In this document: positions 26,020 to 33,807 of the stretch, piece by piece | Layout: the number at the start of each line of letters is the position of its first letter | How positions within the stretch are numbered: position 1 is the stretch's first letter | Origin: Candidatus Segatella intestinihominis | GTDB taxonomy: Bacteria > Bacteroidota > Bacteroidia > Bacteroidales > Bacteroidaceae | Length of the DNA stretch: 64,000 nt | Reading direction: 5' to 3' | NCBI GenBank assembly: GCA_900548535.1 | Contig: URLG01000002.1 | Location: 50,738-114,737, forward strand | Translations under genes and position numbers: made by a program | Notes under the pieces: model-generated | The model's input: only the letters and a program-made list of their open reading frames with translations | Told to the model about the DNA's origin: nothing | The model's database searches: none

Positions 26020-27357
26020 ATGAAGAATATATTTAAGATTAAGAAAGAAGAAAGCATCCTCGCTATCGTCTCGATGCTGGTATTCTCAGCCCTGAATGCG
26101 GTGCTCATCCATTCCTATCCCGCCAGTTTCTTCAAGGCGGCAAAGGGTGGATTCTGGAGCATCTTCTATAAGCATTTCACGGTTTCGGGCTTCGATGCCT
26201 ATTCCTATATTTTCCTCTCCAACGAGAAGATATATTACGAATTGTCACGCCATCCGCTCTTCAGCTGGCTCCTCTATCCGGGCAGTTGGCTCAATGAATG
26301 GCTCATGGGGTGGACGCACCGCAACTGCGCCACCTATATCATGGCGGTGATGCTCGTGGTGAGTGCCACCTACTCAGCGGTATTTTTCTATCGCATCTGC
26401 CGAGAGATCTGCTCGGCAAACAAGCTGGATGCCCATATTCTCACGGCATTCTTCTTCTCCTTTGCCAGCATCATGCTCACTACGATGGTGCCCGACCATT
26501 TCTGCTTCTCCATGCTTTGCCTCTTGGCGAGCATCTACATCGTGGGCTCCAACATGCAGCAAGGCAAGGCGTTGAAGGCATGGCAGACTAGCCTCCTCTT
26601 CCTTTGTACAGCAGGTATATCGCTGAGCAATAGTGTGAAGACGGGCATCATGGCACTCTTCAATAATGGCAAGAAGGTATTCCAACCTAAGTTCTTCGCC
26701 ATCTCCTTCATCGTGCCTCTCATCATCATGGGCGGTTTCTTCTATTATCAGAATGAATATATCGTGAAGCCACAGCAGGAGAAGGGTAAGCAGATAGAGA
26801 AAAAGATGATGCCGAAACGACCAGACATCGCCCAAAAGAATAAGGTTCACGATGCCTGGATGGATGCCCACAGAGGCAAGTCGGTATCAGACATGCCTTT
26901 CCTGAGATGGACAGATGTGTCTACTCCTAGAGGAGAATCCATCGTAGAGAACCTCTTCGGCGAAGGCATTCAGTTGCATCAGAAGGACTTACTAAAAGAC
27001 TTGAGCGTGTCTCGTCCTACCTTCATCCGATACGATTGGCCTATCAGTTATGTCTTCGAGGCAATGGTGATGTTGCTATTTGCATTGGGCATCTTCTATA
27101 GCCGCCACTCTCGCTTCTTCTGGATGGTGATGAGCTGTGTGGCTTTTGATATGTTCCTGCACTTAGGACTGGGGTTCGGGCTCAACGAGGTATACATCAT
27201 GGCAGCCCACTGGATGTTTATCATCCCATTCAGCATGGCATTCGCCTTCAAGAATGCATCAGGCAAGATGGCAATGTCGATGAGAGTCATCACCCTCTTG
27301 CTCACCATCTACTTCTGGGCATATAATGGCACGCTCATCGTTACACACTTTCTTTAA
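26020..27357 (+). CDS. DUF6080-like polytopic membrane protein (paralogue 2)
   Basis: A 445-residue protein with about nine hydrophobic segments, clearly related along its whole length to the product of 22427-23830. Shared blocks include the N-terminal IFKIKKEES, VSGFDAYSYIFLSN, RHPLFSW, SIVENLFGEGIQLHQ (15 identical residues) and LGFGLNEVYIMAAHW. The charged middle loop is shorter. The two copies flank a minus-strand glycosyltransferase pair, so this looks like a duplication followed by insertion or inversion. Role unknown; a membrane step in glycan assembly is the best guess. Confidence 0.72.
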   Translation: MKNIFKIKKEESILAIVSMLVFSALNAVLIHSYPASFFKAAKGGFWSIFYKHFTVSGFDAYSYIFLSNEKIYYELSRHPLFSWLLYPGSWLNEWLMGWTHRNCATYIMAVMLVVSATYSAVFFYRICREICSANKLDAHILTAFFFSFASIMLTTMVPDHFCFSMLCLLASIYIVGSNMQQGKALKAWQTSLLFLCTAGISLSNSVKTGIMALFNNGKKVFQPKFFAISFIVPLIIMGGFFYYQNEYIVKPQQEKGKQIEKKMMPKRPDIAQKNKVHDAWMDAHRGKSVSDMPFLRWTDVSTPRGESIVENLFGEGIQLHQKDLLKDLSVSRPTFIRYDWPISYVFEAMVMLLFALGIFYSRHSRFFWMVMSCVAFDMFLHLGLGFGLNEVYIMAAHWMFIIPFSMAFAFKNASGKMAMSMRVITLLLTIYFWAYNGTLIVTHFL

Positions 27358-27360
27358 GTT

Positions 27361-27416
27361 AGGAGTTTGGAGTTAGGAGTTAGGAGTTAGGAGTTTGAAG
27401 TTTGAAGTTTGGAGTT
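27361..27416. repeat. Eight NGRAGTT heptamers before licD
   Basis: Eight 7-bp units (AGGAGTT four times, TGGAGTT twice, TGAAGTT twice) begin 3 bp after the DUF6080-like stop and end 25 bp before the licD ATG. Confidence 0.88.
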
Positions 27417-27441
27417 TATTAGAATTAAGAGTTTTAGAAAA

Positions 27442-28254
27442 ATGGATTTTTACGAGAACATCAAAGAATATAGCAAGCAGCACCTCAGAACCTGCCAACT
27501 CAAGCAGTTGGCTATTCTGGAGGAGATAGACAAGATATGCAAGCGCCACCACATCGAGTATTGGCTCGATGGAGGCAGCCTGCTGGGAGCCGTGCGCCAT
27601 GGCGGTTTTATCCCTTGGGATGATGACATTGACATCGGCATGAGCCTGGAAGACGAGAAGAGATTTGAGGAGATTGCCCCAAAGGAATTGCCAGCATGGC
27701 TCTTTCTTCAGACTCCCAAGACCGATCCTGGATCCAAGGAACCTATCACGAAGATACGTGACCGCAACTCGCTCTATATAGAGAATGGGGATGACTTCTC
27801 TCACCCTTACGTGAAGGGCATCTTTGTGGACATCTTCCCTTTTGTGGATTATCCCGACATCTCTCGCCGTTGGATCAAGACTTTGACTCGTGGCATCTCC
27901 AAGAGTTATTCCATCTTGCACCATCAACATACTTACTCGCTGCGCTCCTTCGCCGAGTTCTTCTATTTCGGGGGGAAATATTGTTTGTTTAGTGGTTTGT
28001 GGAAGATAGCAAATCTCTTTGGCAAGAAGACTCGCTATTCGGATGTTCCGATACTCAATGGTCGTGGCATCTCATTTGACAAGAAGGCAGTAAAGCCTTT
28101 GGGTACCATCCAGTTTGAGGGCAAGAAATTCCCTGCGCCTTGCAATCCGGATTCTTATCTCACCGACCTCTATGGCGACTATATGCAGATACCACCAGTA
28201 GAGAAGAGAGAGTTTCACTCCATCTTCATCCTGCCGGAGCTGGTCAAGAAATAA
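27442..28254 (+). CDS. LicD family phosphotransferase
   Basis: A 270-residue member of the LicD family, nucleotidyltransferase-fold enzymes that move phosphocholine, ribitol phosphate or similar groups from a CDP carrier to a glycan. The family core is present: LAILEEIDKICKRHHIEYWL, then DGGSLLGAVRHGGFIPW, then WDDDIDIGM with the catalytic acidic triad. The start is the ATG at 27442; the TTG at 27409 reads through the heptamers. An IspD-like cytidylyltransferase and an SDR lie next door on the other strand and could supply the CDP-activated donor. Confidence 0.88.
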   Translation: MDFYENIKEYSKQHLRTCQLKQLAILEEIDKICKRHHIEYWLDGGSLLGAVRHGGFIPWDDDIDIGMSLEDEKRFEEIAPKELPAWLFLQTPKTDPGSKEPITKIRDRNSLYIENGDDFSHPYVKGIFVDIFPFVDYPDISRRWIKTLTRGISKSYSILHHQHTYSLRSFAEFFYFGGKYCLFSGLWKIANLFGKKTRYSDVPILNGRGISFDKKAVKPLGTIQFEGKKFPAPCNPDSYLTDLYGDYMQIPPVEKREFHSIFILPELVKK

Positions 28255-28256
28255 CT

Positions 28257-28350
28257 GGGAGGACAAGTTTGTTACCTGCCCAATGAGGAGAAATGTTTTT
28301 GCGATAATTGACATTCTTGGTAATTGGGCAGGTAACAAACCTGCCCTCCC
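28257..28350. terminator. Long 28-bp-arm hairpin between convergent licD and SDR genes
   Basis: Arms 28257-28284 and 28323-28350 match at 26 of 28 positions (GGGAGG...GTTACCTGCCCAAT). Both mismatches would be G-U pairs in a minus-strand RNA and A-C in a plus-strand RNA, so the structure probably matters on the minus strand, after the SDR gene. The 38-nt loop is AT-rich. It may be a terminator or a folded 3' end; the arms are unusually long. Confidence 0.65.
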
Positions 28351-28354
28351 TGCA

Positions 28355-29413
28355 TTATTTTCTTAAAGCTGTAATCGTGTGCTCTAGCCCTTCCTTCAAT
28401 GAGAATAGAGGCTTCCAACCTAATCTTTCTAATTTCTTGGTAGCGAATATCGCCTTGGTAATCGGGGTGGTATTGCCCTGATTGGCATCATCGGGGATGT
28501 CGAATACTACCTTTCTGCCTGCTATCTCAGCCACTTGTTCTGCCAAGGTACGGATATTCACATTAGATTCCTCATTGGCTATGTTGTAGGCATTGCCATT
28601 CTCTCCCTTCAAGAGGATATAGAGAAGTGCCATTGCACAATCCACCACATACGTCCAAGAGCGGAAAGCCTCGCCCTTGCTCTTTAGCACGATGTCCTCA
28701 CCACGGAGCACATTGCGGATAAACTGGGCATAAACTCGATTGTCACTCTCCGTGAAATACGGACCGTAAACATGACAAGGACGAGCAATGGATACCTCCA
28801 AGCCATACTGCTGGGCATAACATACGCACAAGGTTTCTGTGGCACGCTTGGCAGATGGATAACACGCCCTGACGGTGGTAGGATTGATGTAACCGCTATA
28901 ATCTTCCGTAAACTCCCTGCCATCGCCCTCGCCGTATACTTCGCCAGAAGATACATACACCATCTTCTGCAAACCATGCGACAAGCCAAACTGCAAGAGA
29001 TTGTCCACACCGAAGATATTCGACTTCATCACCCCCACAGGGTCTTGGCTATAAAGTTGAGGACAAGCACCGCCTGCTGCATCCACGATGTAATGGAACT
29101 GAATATCAGACTCTAACGGAGCCGTTACATCAAAGTGGATAAAGTGATAATGTGCATTGTCCACATACTGTGCAAAACGCTTGTTGGCACGCTCCACATT
29201 CCTGCCTGCGGCATATACGTGATAATCCATAGTAGCATCTGCCATCAAATGCTGCATCAGCACGTCTACTAAGCAACCACCAATCAATCCCGTAGCGCCC
29301 AGCACCAAGATATTCTTGCCAGAAAGCTCTTGCCAAGGCAAAGAAAAAGCCTCCGCAGCTCGCTTTACATCTTCTATATATGCGTTCATTTCGTATTCTA
29401 TTACTTCAACCAT
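28355..29413 (-). CDS. NAD-dependent epimerase/dehydratase (extended SDR)
   Basis: A 352-residue extended short-chain dehydrogenase. The coenzyme motif VLGATGLIGG starts near residue 38; the catalytic set is the Ser in VYVSSGEVYGEG and the Tyr-x3-Lys pair in CYPSAKRATET. ARPCHVYGPYF lies in the substrate half. Enzymes like this epimerise or reduce nucleotide sugars. The start overlaps the IspD-like gene by 13 bp; an ATG eight codons in (29389) would remove the overlap. With the IspD-like partner it may make a CDP-linked polyol or sugar. Confidence 0.85.
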   Translation of the reverse strand: MVEVIEYEMNAYIEDVKRAAEAFSLPWQELSGKNILVLGATGLIGGCLVDVLMQHLMADATMDYHVYAAGRNVERANKRFAQYVDNAHYHFIHFDVTAPLESDIQFHYIVDAAGGACPQLYSQDPVGVMKSNIFGVDNLLQFGLSHGLQKMVYVSSGEVYGEGDGREFTEDYSGYINPTTVRACYPSAKRATETLCVCYAQQYGLEVSIARPCHVYGPYFTESDNRVYAQFIRNVLRGEDIVLKSKGEAFRSWTYVVDCAMALLYILLKGENGNAYNIANEESNVNIRTLAEQVAEIAGRKVVFDIPDDANQGNTTPITKAIFATKKLERLGWKPLFSLKEGLEHTITALRK

Positions 29414-30120
29414 TCATCCTTGGTAGTATGCTTCAGAGCCTTAAATAGCTCCACATCCTCCGTCTGAGTCAGCTTCAAGCCATTCTTCTCCGATCCCATC
29501 ACCAAATGCTGTTCGGTTACTCCCAACTCTGCCATCAAGGTACATGAAGCCACGGTGCCATCAATGTCTTTGGCATCAGCCTTCTCATGTGTCTTGAGCA
29601 ATGTGCCAAGGGGATAGGTATGCGGAGTCTGGGTTCGCACCAATCGCTCACGAGGTATCTCGATGTTCTCCACACAGTCGCCCACCTTCTGCATGATAGC
29701 CTCCTTGCATATCATGCCCGTGATGGCATAGCCATACTTCTTGCATTTCTCTATGTTCTCTGTGATGATACGCTCCGACACCAGTGGGCGCACACCATCA
29801 TGCACCAAGATGATGTCATCCTCGTCGCATCCCGCATCTCGCAGTCCCCACAAGCCATTGCGAATGGAGTGCTGGTTGCTGTCTCCGCCCTCGAATATCC
29901 ACTTCAACTTGGTGATATTAAACTGGTTGGCGTATGCCTGTAGCACCACTTCCCAACCCTTCAGACAAACCACGCAGATATTGTCTATCAGCGGATGATT
30001 CTGAAAAGCCTGCATCGTATAGATGATAACGGGCACATTGTCGATGGTCATAAACTGCTTGGGAATGTCCTGTCCCATGCGGTTACCCACACCTCCTGCT
30101 GTCAATAAAGCTATGTTCAT
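29401..30120 (-). CDS. IspD-like cytidylyltransferase (ribitol-5-phosphate or related)
   Basis: A 239-residue protein of the IspD/TarI family. LLTAGGVGNRMGQDIPKQFM is the CTP-binding start, GGDSNQHSIRNGL and ILVHDGVRPLV follow, and RTQTPHTYPLGTL is typical. It differs from the genuine IspD at 2408 (for example in the substrate loop and C-terminus, GSEKNGLKLTQTEDVELF) and is encoded among glycan genes beside an SDR and near LicD. That context supports CDP-ribitol or another CDP-polyol as product, with MEP cytidylylation less likely. Confidence 0.82.
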   Translation of the reverse strand: MNIALLTAGGVGNRMGQDIPKQFMTIDNVPVIIYTMQAFQNHPLIDNICVVCLKGWEVVLQAYANQFNITKLKWIFEGGDSNQHSIRNGLWGLRDAGCDEDDIILVHDGVRPLVSERIITENIEKCKKYGYAITGMICKEAIMQKVGDCVENIEIPRERLVRTQTPHTYPLGTLLKTHEKADAKDIDGTVASCTLMAELGVTEQHLVMGSEKNGLKLTQTEDVELFKALKHTTKDEWLK

Positions 30121-30163
30121 AACTCTGTATCTTATTATTGTTCAACAAATTATCTTATTCATA

Positions 30164-31126
30164 TCATGACTCTCGGCTGTATTGCGTATTGCGATAAGCA
30201 AATATCAGCGGATAGCAAAACGAGCGCACCTTGCCCATCAGTCCCTTCTGGTTCTTGCTATAGTATATCTTGTCACCATGCTTCAGGCAGAGATAACACA
30301 AGCAGAAGAGTGCCAAGAGGTTGCGATGCAACATGTAGCGAGCCATCTGATGCGCCAAGGCAAATCGTGGCTCCCTCGTGTTTCTATATATGTAGGTATA
30401 GAGCATCTTCCAGTTGGGCAACTTTTGCAATCTGCGATAGTTGGCGATACCGTAGAGATAAGGCTGATAGGTGGGATGAGCATCTATCTTCTTGCCAGCC
30501 TTGCGCATCTCCTCATGGCACGCCGAAGCCAAATTGGTACGATGCCAGTTGAGCGGTTCGTCCACCATCACGATGCCTCCATGCAGTTGAGCACAGATGG
30601 CAAGGCTCCAATCATACATCATCTTAGGCAACCAATACTCATCGGTCTGGATAAACTCTCTACGCAAGAGCATGGTATGGCCTGCAAAACCACAGAAGAG
30701 CAATGCCTCCAGCGAGTATTGGGGATTCACCAGATGGGTATGTTCCATATCAGCCCCTCGCAGATGAGTGGAGAAGCAGATATCATGATTGCCGATGGCT
30801 GCCACTTGCTTCTCTATCTTGGTGGGAAACCACACATCGTCTTGGTCGCTGAAAGCCACGAAATCGCCCGTTGCCTTCATAGCAGCCGACTTAAAGTTGG
30901 CATTGAATCCCAGATTGTGCTCATTCCTGGAGAAATGCACAATCGGATATTTCTCTTGATACGCCTGACAGATGGCGATGGTATCATCCGTAGAACCATC
31001 GTCCTGAATGATGATTTCCTTCAGGGGATAGGTCTGGGCAAGAATGGAATCCAATTGCTCGCGGATGTATTTAGCGCCATTATAAGTTCCCATGATAATG
31101 GAGACGGTCTTTTCTGTATTCATCAT
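30164..31126 (-). CDS. Family 2 glycosyltransferase
   Basis: A 320-residue GT2 enzyme with VSIIMGTYNGAKYIREQLDS, IIIQDDGSTDDT and AFSDQDDVWF as nucleotide and metal sites. It is similar to the GT2 at 24891 throughout the N-terminal half. The start overlaps the flippase stop by 4 bp (ATGA), so the two are translationally coupled. Transferred sugar unknown. Confidence 0.87.
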   Translation of the reverse strand: MMNTEKTVSIIMGTYNGAKYIREQLDSILAQTYPLKEIIIQDDGSTDDTIAICQAYQEKYPIVHFSRNEHNLGFNANFKSAAMKATGDFVAFSDQDDVWFPTKIEKQVAAIGNHDICFSTHLRGADMEHTHLVNPQYSLEALLFCGFAGHTMLLRREFIQTDEYWLPKMMYDWSLAICAQLHGGIVMVDEPLNWHRTNLASACHEEMRKAGKKIDAHPTYQPYLYGIANYRRLQKLPNWKMLYTYIYRNTREPRFALAHQMARYMLHRNLLALFCLCYLCLKHGDKIYYSKNQKGLMGKVRSFCYPLIFAYRNTQYSRES

Positions 31127-32565
31127 TTTCCCAATTTACGTTTCACAAAACCCATACATTCCTTCAATATCGCTGCTCCTGCCACTCTCATCACCAGATA
31201 ATAAAGCACCACTGCCATGGCAATGCGACAGAGCAAAAGCAACACCAAGTTACGGATACTCATGGTGGCAAGATAAGTAGCTACCATCACGCCTAGGGCA
31301 GAAAGTGCAAATGGCAGGATGTCTTTTAAGAACATCCACACTCGATAGCCAATGAGACGATTGACAAAATGTTGCCATACGAAGAGCCATATCAGGTTGA
31401 GCCCCACATAGACAATGACCATATTGCGGATGCCCCAATGCCAGATGAGTGCCATTGTGACGATTTGCACGATACCCAAAGAGAAAGTAACCCAGAAGAA
31501 GGTGCCACTCTTGCCATTGCTCACGATCAAGCTAGACATCAACTGGCACATCGGTATCACCGCACCGCTAATGCAAAGAATCTGCAAGAGTTCGGCACTA
31601 GCCAACCACTTGTCGGTGATGGCAAGCACGATAAATTCACGAGCCACCATGCCAAAGCCAAACATCAGGGGGAAGGAGATGAACGCCGTGAAGCGAATCA
31701 ACTTGCGCAATGCCTCCAACTGGCGGTCCTTCTGCTCTCTAAGACTCACCAATACAGGCTGCGCCACCGAGTCGATCATACCTTGTATCACATAATAAGC
31801 CTTGAAGTTCCACTGCGAAGCTTGGTTGTAATTACCCGTATCATGCGCCGTAAAGTAGTGACCCAGCAAGATATTGAGCACATTATTATTAATATGTGTA
31901 GTGATGGTGGTGGCAAGCAACTTGCAACTGAATCGGAACATACGTTTCACTGGCTCGAAATCAAATCGAAGGCTTGGTCTCCAAGGCGAATAATACCAAA
32001 ACAAGAGGGTATTCACGATATTGTACACCAAGGTCTGTGTGGCTAACGCCCAATAAGCAAAGCCCGCAAAAGCCATCGCCACACCCACGATGCTGGATGA
32101 CAAAGTAGCTATGATACTAGCCTGCGCCTTCTGCTTCACCATCATATTCTTGAAGAGGTAAGCCGACTGGGCTGTGCAAAGACTCGATACCAACACCGAG
32201 AGGAAGGCATAGCGGCAAAGCGGTATCAGGGCTGGCGTATGATAATAATCAGCTATCCAAGGGGCAGAGACAAAGAGCACGACATAGAGGAAACTGCCCA
32301 CGGTGATGTTAAACCAAAACACAGAGTTGTAGTCATTGTCCGTTGGTTCCTTCAGATTGGTAATAGCCGTGATAAAGCCAGAATTTTGCAAAGCATTGGC
32401 TATCAAAGAGAAAACGGTTATCATGGCTATCATGCCATAATCGCTAGGACTCAACAGTCGTCCCAGCACAATACCAAACAAGAGACCGATGAGTTGCATC
32501 GCTCCATTGTTCATGGCTCCCCAAAAGAGCCCCTTTGCCGTTTTTTCCTTTAATGATTCTGCCAT
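31123..32565 (-). CDS. Wzx/MOP-family lipopolysaccharide flippase
   Basis: A 480-residue protein with about twelve to fourteen hydrophobic helices of the polysaccharide transporter (MATE/MOP) superfamily, closest in style to WzxC. The start EKTAKGLFWGAMNNGAMQLI and the following GIVLGRLLSPSDYGMIAMIT are typical. It would move a lipid-linked oligosaccharide across the inner membrane. It is the first gene of the operon flippase, GT2, IspD-like, SDR. A GtrA-type flippase is also present in the locus, so two lipid-linked substrates may be made. Confidence 0.88.
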   Translation of the reverse strand: MAESLKEKTAKGLFWGAMNNGAMQLIGLLFGIVLGRLLSPSDYGMIAMITVFSLIANALQNSGFITAITNLKEPTDNDYNSVFWFNITVGSFLYVVLFVSAPWIADYYHTPALIPLCRYAFLSVLVSSLCTAQSAYLFKNMMVKQKAQASIIATLSSSIVGVAMAFAGFAYWALATQTLVYNIVNTLLFWYYSPWRPSLRFDFEPVKRMFRFSCKLLATTITTHINNNVLNILLGHYFTAHDTGNYNQASQWNFKAYYVIQGMIDSVAQPVLVSLREQKDRQLEALRKLIRFTAFISFPLMFGFGMVAREFIVLAITDKWLASAELLQILCISGAVIPMCQLMSSLIVSNGKSGTFFWVTFSLGIVQIVTMALIWHWGIRNMVIVYVGLNLIWLFVWQHFVNRLIGYRVWMFLKDILPFALSALGVMVATYLATMSIRNLVLLLLCRIAMAVVLYYLVMRVAGAAILKECMGFVKRKLGK

Positions 32566-32605
32566 TCTACTTTGTTCTGATTACTAATAAAAGCATAAAA
32601 CACTG

Positions 32606-32613
32606 CAAAGATA
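32606..32613 (-). promoter_or_regulatory. -7 box of the flippase operon
   Basis: The minus strand reads TATCTTTG, 40 bp before the flippase start. A -33 box is not clear. Confidence 0.5.
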
Positions 32614-32661
32614 CAACAAAAATATAAGAACAGCGTGTTTTTCTTGAAAAAATAACAAAAG

Positions 32662-32693
32662 AAAAGGTGCTTGTCATCCCGACAAGCACCTTT
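32662..32693 (-). terminator. Hairpin terminator
   Basis: AAAGGTGCTTGTC pairs with GACAAGCACCTTT, giving 13 bp around a small loop. On the minus strand it is followed by TTTTCTTTTG. It would end the transcript of the ThiE-like gene, whose 3' untranslated part (32694-32879) is AT-rich and has no other feature. Confidence 0.75.
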
Positions 32694-32879
32694 CTAGATG
32701 ATAAAATACCCAATCAGTGACCTATAAAATCACCTGATTCTATCTAAAATACCTATTAAATACTGAAAATACTATCTTTTAGACCTTAAATCAACCAAAT
32801 ACCAATTTACTAAAATATAACACTAAAACTTAAATCAAATTATCTATAAAAAAATCAATCCTGTTTGTATATGCAATCC

Positions 32880-33305
32880 TTAAGCGTAAGCAAGTTCCTG
32901 AGAACCTGATACTTCCATTTCAAACATCTTATACCCCAACTCATCGCCATTGGTGCAATCAGCACCCATAGCATGGCAACGACGTGCGTCCTTGCTACTA
33001 TTGGCATCTACACAGATCAAGTAACGAGCACCCAAAGCCTTGCGAGCTGCTGGGATATTGGTCTCATTGCTCAAATGTACGCCATTAGCCTTCACCTGCT
33101 TTACCAAGTGAACATGATCCTCTATAATAAGGTATGCGTGATATTCATCACACAACTCCTTAATAGAAGAAGCTACATTGACAAACTCTGCGTCAGATGT
33201 CTCTGACAAGCGAAGTTGTATCCATTGGCAACCGTTCTTAAGAGCGATCTTTACATTTTCTGTATATTTTGCCATATCTGCTGAAGTTGTATTTACCTGT
33301 ATCAT
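32880..33305 (-). CDS. Short ThiE/TenI-like protein
   Basis: A 141-residue protein that matches only the first two thirds of the thiamine-phosphate synthase barrel. Recognisable strands are GCQWIQLRLSE, YLIIEDHVHLVKQVKANGVH and ARYLICVDANSSKDARRCHAMG. The usual C-terminal phosphate-binding strands are replaced by a short tail (DELGYKMFEMEVSGSQELAYA). It has its own promoter-like box and terminator, so it appears to be an expressed stand-alone gene rather than a fresh truncation. Catalysis of thiamine-phosphate formation is doubtful. Alternatives are a TenI-like regulator or a binding protein. Confidence 0.6.
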   Translation of the reverse strand: MIQVNTTSADMAKYTENVKIALKNGCQWIQLRLSETSDAEFVNVASSIKELCDEYHAYLIIEDHVHLVKQVKANGVHLSNETNIPAARKALGARYLICVDANSSKDARRCHAMGADCTNGDELGYKMFEMEVSGSQELAYA

Positions 33306-33343
33306 AAGTCTACAATTTTAATCTATTCGTTGTTTTCTGGGTG

Positions 33344-33351
33344 CAAAATTA
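33344..33351 (-). promoter_or_regulatory. -7 box of the ThiE-like gene
   Basis: The minus strand reads TAATTTTG, 38 bp before the start. The rest of the 502-bp gap 33306-33807 is very AT-rich; I see only a short inverted repeat (TTTTTCC/GGAAAAA near 33640) and the regulator's promoter box. Confidence 0.45.
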
Positions 33352-33772
33352 GAGGAAATATTACACGTATAGGGGTAAATATTCACTTTTAGGGTGGTAA
33401 ATTTCGTTATTATCCGCATTTTCAACGACCAAAAAGACTTCGGTTTCATAATTTACTCCGAGACGATTGTTTCACTTTCAATTGGAAACTGCCAGAAAGA
33501 AAGAAAAACCAACAAAATAGCATAACTTCCTAATTAACAGCATTGTTCACATAGTCTCATTTGAGGAATGAAACAGTTTCTTTCCTACGAATTTTCGTTC
33601 ATTATGCGGTAAAACGAGAAAAAAATCGTCCAATTTTTCCCTTTTTACAAGGAAAAAGAAAAAATAATATTTTTTCTACCAAAACAAGATTTCGCCACCT
33701 ATTTTTCCCTTAAACAGAGTCTATAATTTACTAAATATTGTAAAGAATCAAAGCATTTCAGTCGCTTTTTCG

Positions 33773-33780
33773 TATCTTTG
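33773..33780 (+). promoter_or_regulatory. -7 box of the response regulator gene
   Basis: TATCTTTG matches TAnnTTTG and is followed by the ATG at 33808 with a short leader. It overlaps a TTG that would otherwise be read as an upstream start, supporting the later ATG. Confidence 0.5.
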
Positions 33781-33807
33781 CAATTGAAATTAAATGAAAA
33801 TAAGACA

